NCBI GenBank assembly: GCA_963693315.1 | Contig: OY856187.1 | Coordinates: 110,399,746-110,463,745 of the forward strand | Reading direction: 5' to 3' | DNA length: 64,000 nucleotides | From: Diogma glabrata | Lineage: Eukaryota > Arthropoda > Insecta > Diptera > Cylindrotomidae | Shown: positions 10,200 to 23,018 of the stretch, one piece after another | Layout of the letters: each line of letters starts with the position of its first letter | Numbering within the stretch: position 1 is the stretch's first letter | The notes under the pieces: generated by a model | What the model was told of the DNA's origin: nothing | Database searches by the model: none | Seen by the model: only the letters and a program-made list of their open reading frames with translations | Made by a program: the position numbers and the translations under genes

Positions 10200-11610
10200 T
10201 TCTTTACAATGATTTTTGGACATGTAAAGATTTACGTAAATTACTTTCTGTGAAGAATTTGCAGAATTTGAGTTTTCATCCCGTTACTAATTTTTTCCAT
10301 TTTTTGCCTGTTCTTAAGGTATCTAGACTGGTCTACTAGTCAATATAGCTAATAAAATATATAAACAAAAAAAATAGGGAAATTATATTGGCACTAATGG
10401 CACTAATCATCCATAAAAAAATAAGAATATTAAATAATATTCTAGTTTAAATTAGCAAAAAGCATACAGGTATGAGCTAAAATTCGGAACAGCCCTTGTT
10501 TGAATAAGGGCATAATTGTTCACTTTATAAATACCTTAACTGTTCAATTCCAATTCCTTCAAACCATTCGAATGCTATACAACCTTCCTTTATATAATAA
10601 AAGAATAAAAAATATTTGAGCCATTGGTTTTGGTATAATCACAAATCACAATTCATAGAAATTCAAACTTTATCACGATAATTTATTTAAAATGCCTAGT
10701 TAAGTGTTTTGATATAATCGATTCCAATAATTGTAGACTATTAATAAATGATCTATCTATTAATTTACAAAAAAAATATATAAAATAATTATTGGATCAA
10801 TTTGAAGTTACTTCATTTCATTTAAATAAAACTCAATTTTCAGTGATTTTGATCAATAACTACAATAAAAAAATTATATGATTTTAATTTTTGATACTGA
10901 AACCGCCCTTCAATTTTGTTTACGGATTAACAAATCATTTTGTGCTTTTAATTTGATTGAAAGGTCATACCACAAAGATGATGAGAACGATTTGAATGTT
11001 AAAAGAATTATGTTAATGTAATGAAATGTAACGATGATATCTAATGAAATGTAATGAATTGAAATGATGACTAAGAAAAAAAGTGAATTGTTTCGTCTAC
11101 AGTTTAAGGCTTAAAACATAGATGTTAGAAGATAGACCGTATTTTTAAGGAAAAATGTCATGATTTATGAGCATCTGGTAAATAAATAGGAGGATGATAA
11201 AAAAAGTCTGTCAACTCTTTAGGAACGCCACAAAAGCTACTGGCTTCAAAATACCAAACGGTTCAAAGATACCAAACGGCGTCAAATTGTAAAATTAAAC
11301 TCTTTTTAAAGTAATCTTTGTGTCAGCAGAAATCAGCTTTGATGAGATTAGTTTACGGTAAACAAATTTTTAAGAGTCTTAACCAGTCGATAAAAATCGG
11401 AATCGATAGAAAATCCAAGGAAACTATGAACGGGTCATCTACAAAACTCACCTTCGGCAGTCCTCAAACCAAGTAAGACAGTCGTAAAAAATGAGAGGAT
11501 GTAGAATATCAAAGGCAGACGCTTTGGTATTCGTTTCGACAGAAGAAATGAGGACGGAAAGGTCAAAGGAAGCAATTGGAGGTATATGGTACCATGCGCT
11601 ACGATCCACA
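10200..11610. other. AT-rich DNA, no gene seen
   Basis: Open frames are short and composition-driven. I see no RNA gene or clear repeat, apart from a few TGAAATGTAATGA-like words near 11015-11065. Confidence 0.5.
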
Positions 11611-11619
11611 TCTGATTGT

Positions 11620-11745
11620 TTATCATGTCACAGCAGCAACAGATAGATCTGTTAGCCCTGACGTTCACTAAACAAGAGCTGGAGCTCACGGTAATACAAA
11701 AAATCCAAGTTCACAGTACCAGAGTAACCTCTTTTAGCATTTCAA
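11620..11745 (+). pseudogene. ORF2 N-terminus remnant of LOA-like relic
   Basis: ACGTTCACTAAACAAGAGCT and CTCACGGTAATACA align with 3340-3375 (ACATTCACTAAGAAACAACT, CTCACGCTGATACA) in the intact ORF2 start. The frame is not maintained outside this stretch. Confidence 0.65.
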
Positions 11746-12669
11746 CAATTTCATCTATCCCTTATTGAACAAATCACTATGGTGTAAGGTGTGCATAGTC
11801 TTTTTATTACGGTCCTATATAAACGCGGTAGCCAGTGCAGTAGCTTATCCCAGTCCTCTAGCTTTGACCTTGTATTTCCGCTTTTAATCACGTTTATTGT
11901 ACTTGAACCACCCTGGCAAGTGTGTTCGGCAACAAAAAATAATAAGCCAACAATGAAATAAGTTTTTTTTTAACATTTAAAGCGTAAAGCTTTCCAAAAA
12001 CTAAAATTATTAATGCAAAGAAACAAAGACCAATTTCAAAGAAAAGTTTTATTTGATTACAATTGTTTGCTGTATATTTTTTTCTAGCCACAAAACTACA
12101 AAAATTCTCAACGTTTATCTTTGATTTAAATTTACATAATCTGTCGATCGAACATGTGATCAATTATTGATAGTTATTGATTGTATATTTGTTTCCTTCT
12201 AATTAAACGTTTCATCCCACACAAATCAATTAATTAAAAATTTCCCCATATCATCTCAATATAAAATGCTAGTTCAACCACTTCGGTACATAATCTCAAC
12301 AAACAACTGTAGTCAAAGAAGGAAATATTTTTCTCTACAACTGCAGATAATAATTTCTATTTTTATAAATTGAACAACCGTATTATAGCTACATATAATA
12401 TTATGACAAAAGCTTAACATAACAAAATTTTTGTTATTTATGTCGATAGACACATGCATTGTTGTACCATTGTGTGACGCAAAAAAAACAATTAACTGAT
12501 AAATGTTAAAAATTGGTTGATTGATCTGTAGCACACATAAAAGTTTATGTTTGTTGACATGGATTATTTAAATTTAAAGTTCGGATCCGAAATAAAATAG
12601 CAAATTATTAGAGACTTTCTTTAGTTATGAACATTCTTATTTTAGAGTAAAACTCGAAATGGGTCCTCG

Positions 12670-13860
12670 AATTGAGTCTGTTAAAACGATGGAAAATGTG
12701 TTACATACGAACCATGCACGAATTTATAGCCTTGTTACATTGCTCAAGAAAGCCAACATGAGTACGGAACAAGAAGATCACAGTAACCGAACGGTTTTAG
12801 TTTACTAAAGAAGTGGAAGGTTGTCGGTGGAAACAAGAAAGCTATTATCTGTGATTTTTTGGACATCATAGGAGCTGTTGTCGAGGTGGAGATAGTGTGG
12901 TCGAATCACCTCACCTGGGGTAGTACGAAAAGGTTCTCAACGAGAAAAACGCTACTAGTACCACAACTTATTGAATGGGTGACATTTTAAAAAGTTTATG
13001 GTAGCAGAAACTAAGTTCGGTGATTATTAAAATCACCGGGTGGTGTAAATAAAATTCACACTAGTTGAAACTATAAGAAAATAAAGACTACAAATCCCTT
13101 GGGTACGCGGATGCAATAGTCATCATCCCCATGATGTAAGTTTGAGGAACCACTCTATAAAATTGGAGAGAAGGAATTTAATCTGATGAAAACATGTAAT
13201 CAGTTGCGAGACCTCGGACTGAAGATCTATCTGAATAAAAGCAAGTTGAGCCACTTCATCAAGAAAAGAAACCTCAACTATCCTACTAACACATATTTTT
13301 ACGAGAGGCTTCTTGTATAGGAGACAAAATGTCTAGATAGAGTTCAATAGAGTCCAACCCCTTTTAAAGAAATCATATGTGAAGCAACTCCATAAGAACT
13401 TATAGAATGGTATGAAAAATGTTTTGCTATCCGTAGTTGTAACAAAGTAAAAGTTTAGTGGTTAACTGGAATTTCATGTATCGCTGGCTATTAAAACGCT
13501 CACAAACAAGTTAAAAAGATTGCACCAACACAATTTGTCAATATGAATCTATTTTGTGAACAATTAGTGGATCAAACTATGACTTATTCTGAAATAATAT
13601 TTCGGGATTAAGATCATTCAAGCAATTAATTAGTTTGTTCAATTGTAGGAGATCTGTTATGTGCTTAAAAGAAAACTTATCGCATCGGTGTGGATGAGAT
13701 AAAGGAGTATAAATTCTATCTATTAAAGGAAGGTGTACTGGGGATTTTCTTACGGACGGCAGTAGAACTTTGATCTACATGAGAAGGTATCATCTGGGGA
13801 TGTACTATATTGACGGGCATAACCTGCATACACTGAACCATCTCCATGTTTCGATTAGAA
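12670..13860 (+). pseudogene. ORF2 RT to C-terminus remnant of LOA-like relic
   Basis: Landmarks in order: TGTTAAAACGATGGAAAA near 12678 (matches 4827), GGAAACAAGAAAGCTATTAT near 12830 (matches 4977), CTTGGGTACGCGGATG near 13098 (the YADD region, matches 5268), the RNase H stretch near 13445 (matches 5958), and TTGATCTACATGAGAAGG near 13772 (matches 6382). The codon after GCGGAT is broken, so the YADD box is lost, and stops are frequent. Part of the RT thumb and early RNase H is missing here too, near 13320-13430. Confidence 0.8.
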
Positions 13861-13869
13861 ACCGTTATT

Positions 13870-15790
13870 TTTCGTAAATGGATCATGTTCTTATGATGAA
13901 TTGCAATCTTAAGGTTTTTAAATGACGTTTTCTCACGTTACATTCTCTTAACACTATATCTAACACTGTAAGCGTTGCCCAGGTATCACAACGTAGATGT
14001 AAAACTTTAAAGAAATACCCTTGCCATTAACTATTTATTTAAAAGTCTTTGTTATGTTATTGTCTACATTCCAAATAACCAACTACCATAAACAATAAAA
14101 TTCCTAAACTTCTATCATACAACGAATCAATTTATTTGTCTTAATTACGTGTCACAATACCACACAGAATACTAAGGAATTTGTTTGACATCTATTTGAT
14201 ATTAAAAATAAACAAATTATATTGAAAAACATCTTGACTTTTGTGTTTGTATAATTAATGGAAATGCGATCTTTAAAATATTTGAAAGAAAAAACTGTTA
14301 GAAAACTTTCATAATTAAAACAAAAGAAAAAAAAACTTTGCTTCTCTATCAGCTAACTGACATCTCTAACACGACAAATAGAAGAAAATGTTTTAAAACT
14401 TCACAAATGAATCCAAATTCTCAAATGCATTTATTTATTTACTGTGAATTTTTTGTTCCATGTTATTGTTTTTAATTTTATTATAATCGTCATGATCAAA
14501 GACAGTGAAAAAAGAAACAGAAACAGAGAGGAAAAAAATTTAAAAAATAATCAAAAACGACAAAAGAAAATTGTTATGTAGATAAAACAAAGCAACAACA
14601 AACATAAAAATGTGGAAAACTAAAAATTGCAGAAAAATTAAAATACCTTGTTTCTGTTAGATTAACTTTAAATGGAGCGACAATAAAAAAAAATTATTTT
14701 GTTGGAAGGGAATTGAATTAAATGATCTGGAGATGTGTTAAACTTTGTGTTGTTTTTGTTATATAAATATAAAAATTGTAAAAAAATGGTAATGTTAGCT
14801 CACTCGTTTTAACTTTTGATAAGATTAGTGGTGACGTTTTAGTCTTATTTATGTTCATTTGTTGTTCAAACTAAAAAATTTATTGAAATTCTTGTGTAAT
14901 TAGTTGTTATTATAAATATAAATTAATATAAATTTATTTTATGATTTCTCAAATTAAGCTTCGTTTTGCCTAATCTCGTTGATTATCTTTTCAATAAATT
15001 TAAAACCTGTTGTCAACTAAGATCGCACAATAAGTTCCTAATTCTCATCGAAATGATAAGCTAATAGAAACAACATATTACAATAACAAACATTAAACTT
15101 TACATTATAATCGTTGAAAATTTTAATAAAAAATAAATTTCATTAATTTTATATGAATAAAAAAAAATTTAAATTGTGTTTTTAATTAAAATTAAAATAA
15201 AAAGAAAATTTACAAATTTTTAGTATTTTTAATTTTTTTTTGTTCTTGCATATATTAAATTATTGTTTAAAACTTTTTTTTCCTCTTTCAATGTTTATTC
15301 TCAAAAATAACAAAAAGTGAACCAAGAAACAAATAACCAGAAAAATATTCACCGCCGGAAATGTTACGTTTTCCTAGATTTTTATGATTATTATATTATT
15401 ATTACAATATAGAAACAAAACAACAACAACAAGTTATACTAATATACATATTTTAATTATCATGAAATTTAATTTATTAGGTTTAAAAAAAAAATGAAAT
15501 GTAATGCTCATATTAACCATAGAATGCTTGTGATTGGATAATGGTAGTAATGCATGCAGCTCTAAAGAAAATGTTAAATAAAGAGCTTTATTCGTAATTG
15601 TGATGTTGTTTGAAAAATGTACTTATGTGGTTTACTTAGCACAAGTATGTTAAGAATCAATCATGGTATGAAACAATCGTGGTAAATATGTTTATTGATT
15701 GAATTATTTGCAAGAATTACAAGCAATATTGTTCTAAACGTAAACATAAGAAACCAGTCAAATGTGACTGACGATTGCTCATCGCGACGT
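13870..15790. other. AT-rich DNA, no gene seen
   Basis: I find no coding sequence. The stretch lies between two parts of the LOA-like relic, so it may be a later insertion or unrecognisable 3' sequence. Confidence 0.5.
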
Positions 15791-15794
15791 CTAT

Positions 15795-16025
15795 AACGTG
15801 TAACACTTGGAGGGATCGGTTTTGGTTGATTTGTAATTTGTTTTTAAATTTTGATCTACTTGTGTGATAACCTCGCCTACTCCAGTCTCTTCAGTTGAAA
15901 TACTATTCAACGTGAGATATAGAAGTGAAAAGAAGTAAGATATCGATAGCTAAAGAGATATCTTAGGGATGCTGGCCGATGAACTCTATTCAGTCAGCGG
16001 GAGCACACTCAATCTTAGTTAGTTA
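15795..16025 (+). repeat. 3' UTR remnant of LOA-like relic
   Basis: Aligns along its length with 6668-6893: GGAGGGATC.GTTTT, TTTTGATCTAC, AGATATCTTAGGG, GCCGATGAACT.TATTCAGTCA and CACTCAATCTTAG-type matches in order, with scattered differences. Confidence 0.8.
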
Positions 16026-16029
16026 TGCC

Positions 16030-16800
16030 TATTTAAATATGATACCATGCTATTTCTTGATCGAGACACTGTTCCCTTCATCCAAAATTCCTTGGAATGC
16101 TACCTTATTATAAATTGTGTTCTCCAAAATTCCCTTTTACAATTATTAGGTTGTTTCTATTCAATATAGAGCAAATAAATACTCAATTTCGGCTTAAAGG
16201 CTCATTTAATTGTTTCGACTGTCCTACGACTTCTTTAATTCAAAGCTAGACACTTTTAGTGTTTATTATGAATTATAAATTAACGTCTCTGAATATTCTA
16301 AGACAACATTCTAACTAGGGTTTGAGAATATAAAACAAGTCCTTAAGAAATAGCACTGGTTTTAAAATTTTAGGTATTAAACTATCAGGAAATACCCATG
16401 CAGGTAATGTATTCTAAGAATGCAAAAGTGTTAAAATATCTGGGATGATAAAATGATGAGCTGTTATGGCTCTTCTGATATTACCCGCGAGGATGATAGA
16501 CTTAGGCAAAATCAATTTATTTGCCTTGTAAAAATTGTCAGATCAACGTCATTTCGTCTACGTTGCAAGGAATCAAAATATTGGGACAGCATTATTGCCA
16601 TTTTCCAATTTTTTCATCCTTTTATTTCTTTTCTTGTGAGGATGGTCTAATAGGTTTTCCACGAAAAAAGGATGCAAGGTGTTCCTAAACACTTCTTCTT
16701 TGCTGGGAAAATATGAAAAAATTTTGTAATCCAAAACAATTTTTTCTTTCAACAATTTTTTAATAATTAAAACGTTTACGCATAATCTAAAAACATTATT
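16030..16800. other. AT-rich DNA, no gene seen
   Basis: No supported feature. Small open frames near 16453-16803 overlap on both strands and resemble nothing known. Confidence 0.5.
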
Positions 16801-16924
16801 CATAATTTATATTGAATTTTATCAGTACAAAGTTGACTGAGACCAATATTTTTACCTTGGAGATGTGTACCTTGGAGATGTTTGAGAAGAAATATCTGAT
16901 TAACGACAAAATGTTGTTTTAAAT

Positions 16925-17161
16925 ATCCATAAGAACCATACCTGTTCGTCAACAGATAAAAGGTTAACGTCAAAAGATGTTCATGTTGTAAAAACATATG
17001 GGTTGCGTTGGAGATATTAATTTAATATCAGATATTTGGAGGTTCTGCTTACTTCGATGAAATTTGATTTTTATAGCCATAAGAACCATACCTGTTTTGT
17101 CAACAGATAGATGGTTAACGTTAGAAGATGGTCATGTTATGGTAACATATGGGTAACGTTA
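16925..17161. repeat. Tandem ~85-bp direct repeat, two copies
   Basis: 16925-17010 and 17079-17161 share CCATAAGAACCATACCTGTT, GTCAACAGATA, GGTTAACGT and AACATATGGGT in the same order. Spacing is about 154 bp. Confidence 0.8.
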
Positions 17162-17204
17162 GGGATAGTAAATAAAAAAATCAGAAAATTCGAAAAATTT
17201 GTTT

Positions 17205-17330
17205 CGGCCCATAAGTTAAGGAGAGTGGAGCGAGTCTTACGAAAAAGGGAGATGTTAAAATTCGGCCTATGAGTAACGGAGAATGAAGTGGGTCTTCTGA
17301 AGGAAAGAGTTATGAAGCTTCGGCCCATGA
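17205..17330. repeat. Short tandem repeat, ~64-bp unit
   Basis: Two to three degenerate copies of a unit with TTCGGCCCATAAG, GGAGA.TG.AG.G.GTCTT and a purine-rich end. The third copy is cut short near 17330. Confidence 0.6.
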
Positions 17331-17369
17331 TATCAATTATTAAACAAAACAAAAAATTCAAAAAAGTGG

Positions 17370-18280
17370 TTGCACTAGCAGGAGTTGACGTTGCTTGAAA
17401 GCCGAAAAATAAGAATTTGGAGAAAAAAACTGAAAGTGTCGCTAAGAGGAAACAAGATTATGGCTAAACAGCAGAAACGACTAGCAGGAAGATTATGTGA
17501 TCGCTGATCGCTACGGGAAGAGTGTTCTGTCGCTGTGAAAAAAAAGAAAATATTATAATAAAATTAAATTATTTAAAACTAAATGAAGCAAGCACTAATT
17601 TAAATTAAGAAAGAGAAAAAAATGAATTAAATTATAAATTTGATACTTCTTTAAGTTGACTCCATTGGAAGGTTTGTTTCTAGGAGTTGTTGGGATTACC
17701 AGTTTTAGATAATACTGCGTTGAGTGGAGGTGGATTTTAATATAGAGATTGGCTGCTAGTGGAGTTGAAGTCTCCAGAAGATGAATTTGTTGATACGAGA
17801 TGTTGTATCCAATGTAATTTCTTTACGAGTTACTTTGAATGTGTTGATTAAGCTGATTATTCGGTTATGATTTAACAATTATAATGTTCACGTAAAGTAA
17901 ACACAAAAGGCAGCAGATAAAATGTTGTTGTATCAACCATATGATGAATTAAATTTATTTCCAAACTTCTTCAGGTACAGTAGCTTCCACATTCACTAAT
18001 GTTCTTGAACCATTATTAAGTAGCACGAATATAAATTAGATTCCCTCAAAACACAATAACATTTCAGAGTTTAAATGTATGTATACGAAATAGCTTATCC
18101 AAGTTACATAAAACTTGCCTTATTGTATTTATCAAATTGGCGAGGCGATTCAATATAATTATTAGAGAATTACATTTTTAATTTAACACGAAAAATAAGA
18201 ACTTAAGCAATTTGGAAAAAACAAAAACTGAATAATAATATTTGTTTTTTTAATAAATGTTAACGAAATCATCGCCTGCT
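17370..18280. other. AT-rich DNA, no gene seen
   Basis: No supported coding or RNA feature. Confidence 0.5.
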
Positions 18281-18289
18281 AAATTTTCA

Positions 18290-19072
18290 ATTTTTTTAAG
18301 AAAGGATTTTTGTTTTGATGTTCGCCACAGATCTTCGCAGTACAGAATCAAGCCAATTAAGACTACTCAAGTAAGCTCCACCCTATATTTGAGAACAGCA
18401 TTCCATGCAGGGACGTATAACAGATTTATAAACTAAAAGAAGCTGTTCGCTATTAAAAAACTGACGAAATCGCCCCAAAAACCCTAACTTTTGAGCTTCG
18501 TTTTAGCCTCAAAGGTCTTAGAGAGTCTTACAGACTCATTTTCCATAAGATCTTTGGGGCCAAAAGTTAATGGAAAACGATTGAGTGTTGTTATTCTTGA
18601 AAAAAAAAAAAACAAACCTGTGTTTTGTCTGTATTGAATTCAAAACTGTTAGCAATTTCCTAATACATAATTGTTTTAAGATCAGTGTTACAGGAATCTA
18701 TCAATTTTGATCTAGAATCACTAAGTGCTGAGGGTGTATGTATATAATTTATGTGCTTCATGACATACGTGACGCGTGCTATCAACAGCAAAACTATATG
18801 TAGGATGAACCATTCAATCTAACAAATCATTAATGTAAATAAGTAAAAGAGTAGGTGAAAGAGCGGAACCTTTAGGAACTCTTGCATTAGTTGAAAAAAT
18901 ATTCGATGACACCTTTAACATTGCCTAGAAATTTTCAATCAGATATAAAGCTCTGTGTCCCAGATATAAGTTTCTCCAAAAATAGGATGTTAATTAAACA
19001 CCGAAAGTCTCTTCAAAGTTCTCAAGCGATTTGTTCCCGGTGCTCTTCTTTTTCGAAATCCGTATTGTCTCT
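18290..19072 (-). pseudogene. Jockey/CR1-like LINE relic, RT palm to C-terminus
   Basis: On the minus strand, decayed frames give an RT fingers piece next to 19072 (QYGFRKR, RTLKRLSVFN), a palm piece near 18860-18890 (VPKGSALSPTLLLIYIN-like) and a thumb/C-terminal piece near 18390-18410 (IRPCMECC). These are standard features of Jockey/CR1-group RT. Many stops and frame changes are present. Its 5' part continues at 25607-25872 beyond the BEL/Pao insertion. Confidence 0.75.
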
Positions 19073-19317
19073 TGATGCTAGTTTTAACTTTGTTAACACC
19101 AATTTTAAAAAAACTTTGAGTGAAAACTTGTAAAATTAGAAAAAACACTATTTAAATTTTTATTTTATATTTTATTAAAAAACACTTCTTTTCATCGCAA
19201 CGTTTACATTTGTAATGATATTATAATGATATCAAAAAAGATTTTTATTTCCAATCAATTTTTTTTCTTATGTTATACAGGTTTTTTGTTTTATTAATTT
19301 GTTTATCATTTTGAACA
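19073..19317 (-). repeat. BEL/Pao 3' LTR
   Basis: 245 bp. On the coding strand it begins TGTTCAAAATG and ends CTAGCATCA, so it has TG..CA termini. By eye it is identical to 25357-25601. Confidence 0.93.
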
Positions 19318-19329
19318 TCCTCCGCCACT
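19318..19329 (-). other. Polypurine tract of BEL/Pao element
   Basis: The coding strand reads AGTGGCGGAGGA directly before the 3' LTR. This is the position and composition expected of the plus-strand primer. Confidence 0.75.
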
Positions 19330-20680
19330 AAATTTCTATTGGAATTTTACATAATTTAACTATGGGTCTTTTAAGCTCTGAAGTGGACGTTTTTATAGTT
19401 ACTACACGAACCATCCCATCTTTACCAGGATGCACCTTAATTATTCTTCCTAGTGACCATTGGTTGGGTGGCATGTTATCTTCCTTAACGCATACGATAT
19501 CCCCGGTTTTTAAATTTTCAGATGATGTTTTCCATTTGTTTCTTGTTTGAAGAGTATTCAAATAATCACGTGACCAAGATATCCAAAATCCTTGAAGACG
19601 CTTCTGAATATTTTGCCATTTTGAAAGACGGGATTCCTTTATAGATTCTAGCGATGGTTCAGGAACTTGAACTAATTGTTGGCCAATTAAAAAATGACCA
19701 AGAGTTAGGACATCAATATTTGAGCTGTCATCTGATGTTGTAAATAATGGCCTTGAATTCAATATTGATTCTATTTGTGATAGTAGAGTCCCCATTTCTT
19801 CGAATGTCAGTTTTGATTCATTGACGACTCTTTTCAAGTGGTACTTCACTGACTTGACTGACGCCTCCCAAAGCCCACCAAAGTGCGGAGCGCAGGCAGG
19901 ATTGAATTTGAATTTGATTTTGTTCTGTAAATAAAAATTAGTTGCATTAGAATTAGTTAATTGCAAAAGTAATTGCTTATGCAATTTATTTAATTCATTA
20001 TGTGCGCCAATGAAGTTGCTGCCATTATCACACCAAATCTCTTCTGGAATTCCTCGACGTGACACAAAACGACGTAATGCGGCTATGAATGCGTCTGTTG
20101 TCATGTCACTGACTAGTTTAATGTGAACAGCTTTAACTGCCAAGCATACAAATATAGCTATGTAGCCTTTTGTCGTTGGAGAATTTCTGCGATTGCTGGT
20201 GCGGATGTAAATTGGCCCTGCGTAATCAATACCAATTTTGTTAAATGGCTTGCTCTTGGTAACTCTTGTTCCTGGTAAATTCCCCATTATTTGTTTCGAT
20301 GTTGCTGCTTTTTGTTTAACACAAACAACACACTTCTGGGTTACTTTTTTCACAGCGTTTTTAAGTCCCAGAATCCAATATTTTTGCCTTATGATGTTGG
20401 TTAACAATTAGGGACCAGCATGAAGGTGATTTTCATGCTCTTGCCGAATGAGCAAATGGTTAAAAATATGATTTTTAGGTTGAATCACTGGATGTTTGTT
20501 TTCAAATGCTGACGACATATTTTCAAGTCGACCTCCCACGCGAAGTAAACCGTTTAAATCAATAAACGGTGCCAGACATGTAATCTTATTATTTGTAGGA
20601 AGTTTTCCATTATTTTTTAGAATTTTTTGTTCTACTGAAAATGCCTCAATTTGAATAGATTTAATTATAAATTGTTCTCT
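19328..20680 (-). pseudogene. BEL/Pao integrase region of pol
   Basis: The integrase inserts the cDNA. The longest open part is 19328-20407; the residue at 20407 is not a true start because homology continues upstream. An N-terminal zinc domain of HHCC type straddles 20400-20460 (HEN..LH then CVVCVKQ). The catalytic core follows (GIDYAGPIYIR with Asp, WCDNGSNFIGA with Asp, ACAPHFGGLWEASVK with Glu). The BEL-type C-terminal DUF5641-like domain ends the protein (WSLGRIIKVHPGKDGMVRVV). An in-frame TAA lies at about 20408-20410 inside the zinc domain. The frame differs from the RT part, so a one-base shift lies near 20690. Confidence 0.88.
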
Positions 20681-22712
20681 CAGTATAATTTCATCGTGAG
20701 TTCTCCTGTTGAACGATCTTCCTTTTTTTTTAATTTTATGTTATTTATAAATCTTAACATTATAGATAGAATTTTTATAATTTTTAGTAGTTTTGAATAC
20801 TTGTTAAGGAGATTAATAATTATGTTCTCTTTAATTTCGGTATTTAGTGTAAGTGTATTATTTCTTTCTTCTAAAATTGTAGTATCATCAATTTTTATTT
20901 CAATTTTTGGGGATGGCCAGTTTATTTTGTCCAATCGAAGCCAATTTGGACCTTCCCACCAGCCTTTTAAGTTTAAAATGTCTTGTGGATTTGTTCCTCT
21001 TGTTAAATGATCGGCTGGGTTTTCGATAGATTTTACGTGTGACCAATTATGTCTGGGTAAAATATCTAAAATCTCTGATGTCCGATTTCCGATAAAGGAC
21101 TTCCACTTTCTAGGATTGCTAGAGAGCCAATGTAGCACGATCTCTGAATCTGTCCAGGCGAAAATTTGTATGTTATCAAATGATAAGGATTGTTTTAAAA
21201 ATGTTATTAAACGACATAGTATTACTGCAGAACAGAGTTCTAAACGTGGCAAAGATACTTGTTTTATTGGAGCCACTTTTGTTTTTGAAGCTAATAACGT
21301 TGTAGTAATTTTTCTATCTTCCAAACTTGATCGCATGTATACTACTGCTCCAAATGCTAGTTCAGAAGCATCACAGAACGCATGTATTTGTGTGTCAGCT
21401 ACTTTTTTGCCAGGTGAAAGATATCTAGGAATTTTTATACCTTCTAGATGGTGAAGTTCTTGATAATGTGAAAACCATTTTTGTGCAATATTGTTTGGAA
21501 GTACTTCATCCCAATCTAATTTCATCATCCAAAGTGATTGCAAAATGATTTTTAATTTAATTATTACTGGAGATATCCATCCAAGAGGGTCGAATATTTT
21601 AGATGTTTGCGACAATATATTCCTTTTTGTTGCAGGGATATTTGCCATTATTGAAACCCTAAATGAAAAAATATCTTTTACAGGATGCCAATACAAACCA
21701 AGTGTTTTTATTGCTTCAGTTTCTTGGATAATTTTTTGAACGTCTTGATTTTCTTCACAGTTAGTAGAAAGCGTTTTCAGAAATTCACTTGAGTTGGATT
21801 GCCATTTTCTTAAATTAAACCCTCCATTTTGCATTACTCTTATTAGATCATCACGAATAGCTTTGGCTTGTTCTTCGGAATCAGCTCCCGAAAGAATATC
21901 ATCTACATAAAAATCTGAATTTATGCGCTCAGAAACACCTGGATATTCTTTTTCATAGTCCTGCGCTAGTTGTTTGATCGTTCTAATCGCTAAATATGGA
22001 GCACTTGATATACCATATGTAACCGTGTTTAGTTTATAGTGGTTAATCGATTTTGTTGTATCATTTCTCCATAAAATACGTTGAAAATTTGTATCTGGTT
22101 CATCAATTAGAATTTGACGATACATTTTCTCAATGTCAGCTGTAAAGGCAATCTTATGCATTCTAAATCGATTCACGATCGTAATCAGGTCATTTTGAAT
22201 TTTGGGACCTGTAAGAAGTAAATCATTTAATGAATTGCCTGAACTTGTTTTACAAGAACCGTCGAACACCACACGTAGCTTCGTAGTAGTGCTATCGTTT
22301 TTGAAAACTGCATGATGTGGTAAATAATATATATTTTGATCAAGATGTCTAATTTCATGTTCAGGTACAAGTTCCATATGGCGTAGTTGAATGTATTCTG
22401 CCATGAAATGTTTGTAATCTTCTTTTAGTTTTTCGTTTTTTAGAAATTTTCGCTCCATAGCAAACAGTCGGTTTTTCGCTTGTATGAGCGAACTACCGAG
22501 CTTATCTTCTGTCGACTTAAATGGGAGCTTTACAATATATTTTCCGTTATTGTTTCTTTTATAAGTATCACTATACAATTGTTCACAGTATGATTCTTCC
22601 ATTGTTTGCTTTGATACTGCTGGTATTTCTTCTATTTCCCACAATTGTTTCATCATATCATACATTTCAGCGAAAGATGATGGTTGCGTAAAAGTATGAT
22701 ACGATTGTAAAC
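20680..22712 (-). pseudogene. BEL/Pao reverse transcriptase-RNase H region of pol
   Basis: Reverse transcriptase and RNase H of the polyprotein. Motifs: VVFDGSCKTSSGNSLNDLL (BEL-type RT), ADIEKMYRQI (motif A with Asp), FYVDDILSGADS (YVDD active site), then RNase H (HAFCDASELAFGAVVY, LELCSAVI, WTDSEIVLHWL). The frame is continuous over about 675 codons. It begins inside the palindromic MITE, so the apparent start is artificial: in the progenitor it was continuous with the protease region upstream, in the same frame. It ends early at 20680 through a frameshift just before the linker to integrase. Confidence 0.9.
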
Positions 22713-23018
22713 TAAAATGCAATATTTAAAAATATACTTTTTACTGTTTATTTTTAAATTTATTTATAATAATAAAACTTCCTTATAGTAACAATTTGAT
22801 TTTTATTTTTTATTTTAAAGAATATCGATTTCGACTTAAATTATTATTAATAATAGTAATAATTAATAATAATTTAAGAACTGAGGATGACGTAAGTCGA
22901 AATCGATATTCTTTAAAATAAAAAATAAAAATCAAATTGTTACTATAAGGAAGTTTTATTATTATAAATAAATTTAAAAATAAACAGTAAAAAGTATATT
23001 TTTAAATATTGCATTTTA
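22713..23018. mobile_element. Palindromic MITE inside BEL/Pao pol
   Basis: Two 126-bp arms (22713-22838 and 22893-23018) are reverse complements by eye without mismatch, around a 54-bp AT-rich loop. The outer bases are TAAAATGC and GCATTTTA. The TA at each end could be a Tc1/mariner-type target duplication. The insertion separates protease from RT and brings in stop codons, so gag-protease ends inside its right arm. No coding capacity. Confidence 0.9.

Larger units (their letters stand above)
11620..16025 (+). mobile_element. Dispersed relic of the LOA-like element
   Basis: Three separated stretches, in the right order and orientation, match the LOA-like element at 1.6-6.9 kb. These are 11620-11745 (start of ORF2), about 12670-13860 (RT to C-terminus) and 15795-16025 (3' UTR). 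Between them are about 0.9 kb and 1.9 kb of AT-rich sequence with no match, either later insertions or decay. The pieces are full of stops and indels, so this is an old dead copy. Confidence 0.75.

Noticed and set aside
20407..20410. Separate integrase gene starting at 20407
   Set aside because: Integrase zinc-domain homology continues upstream past an in-frame stop, so the apparent start is a break point.
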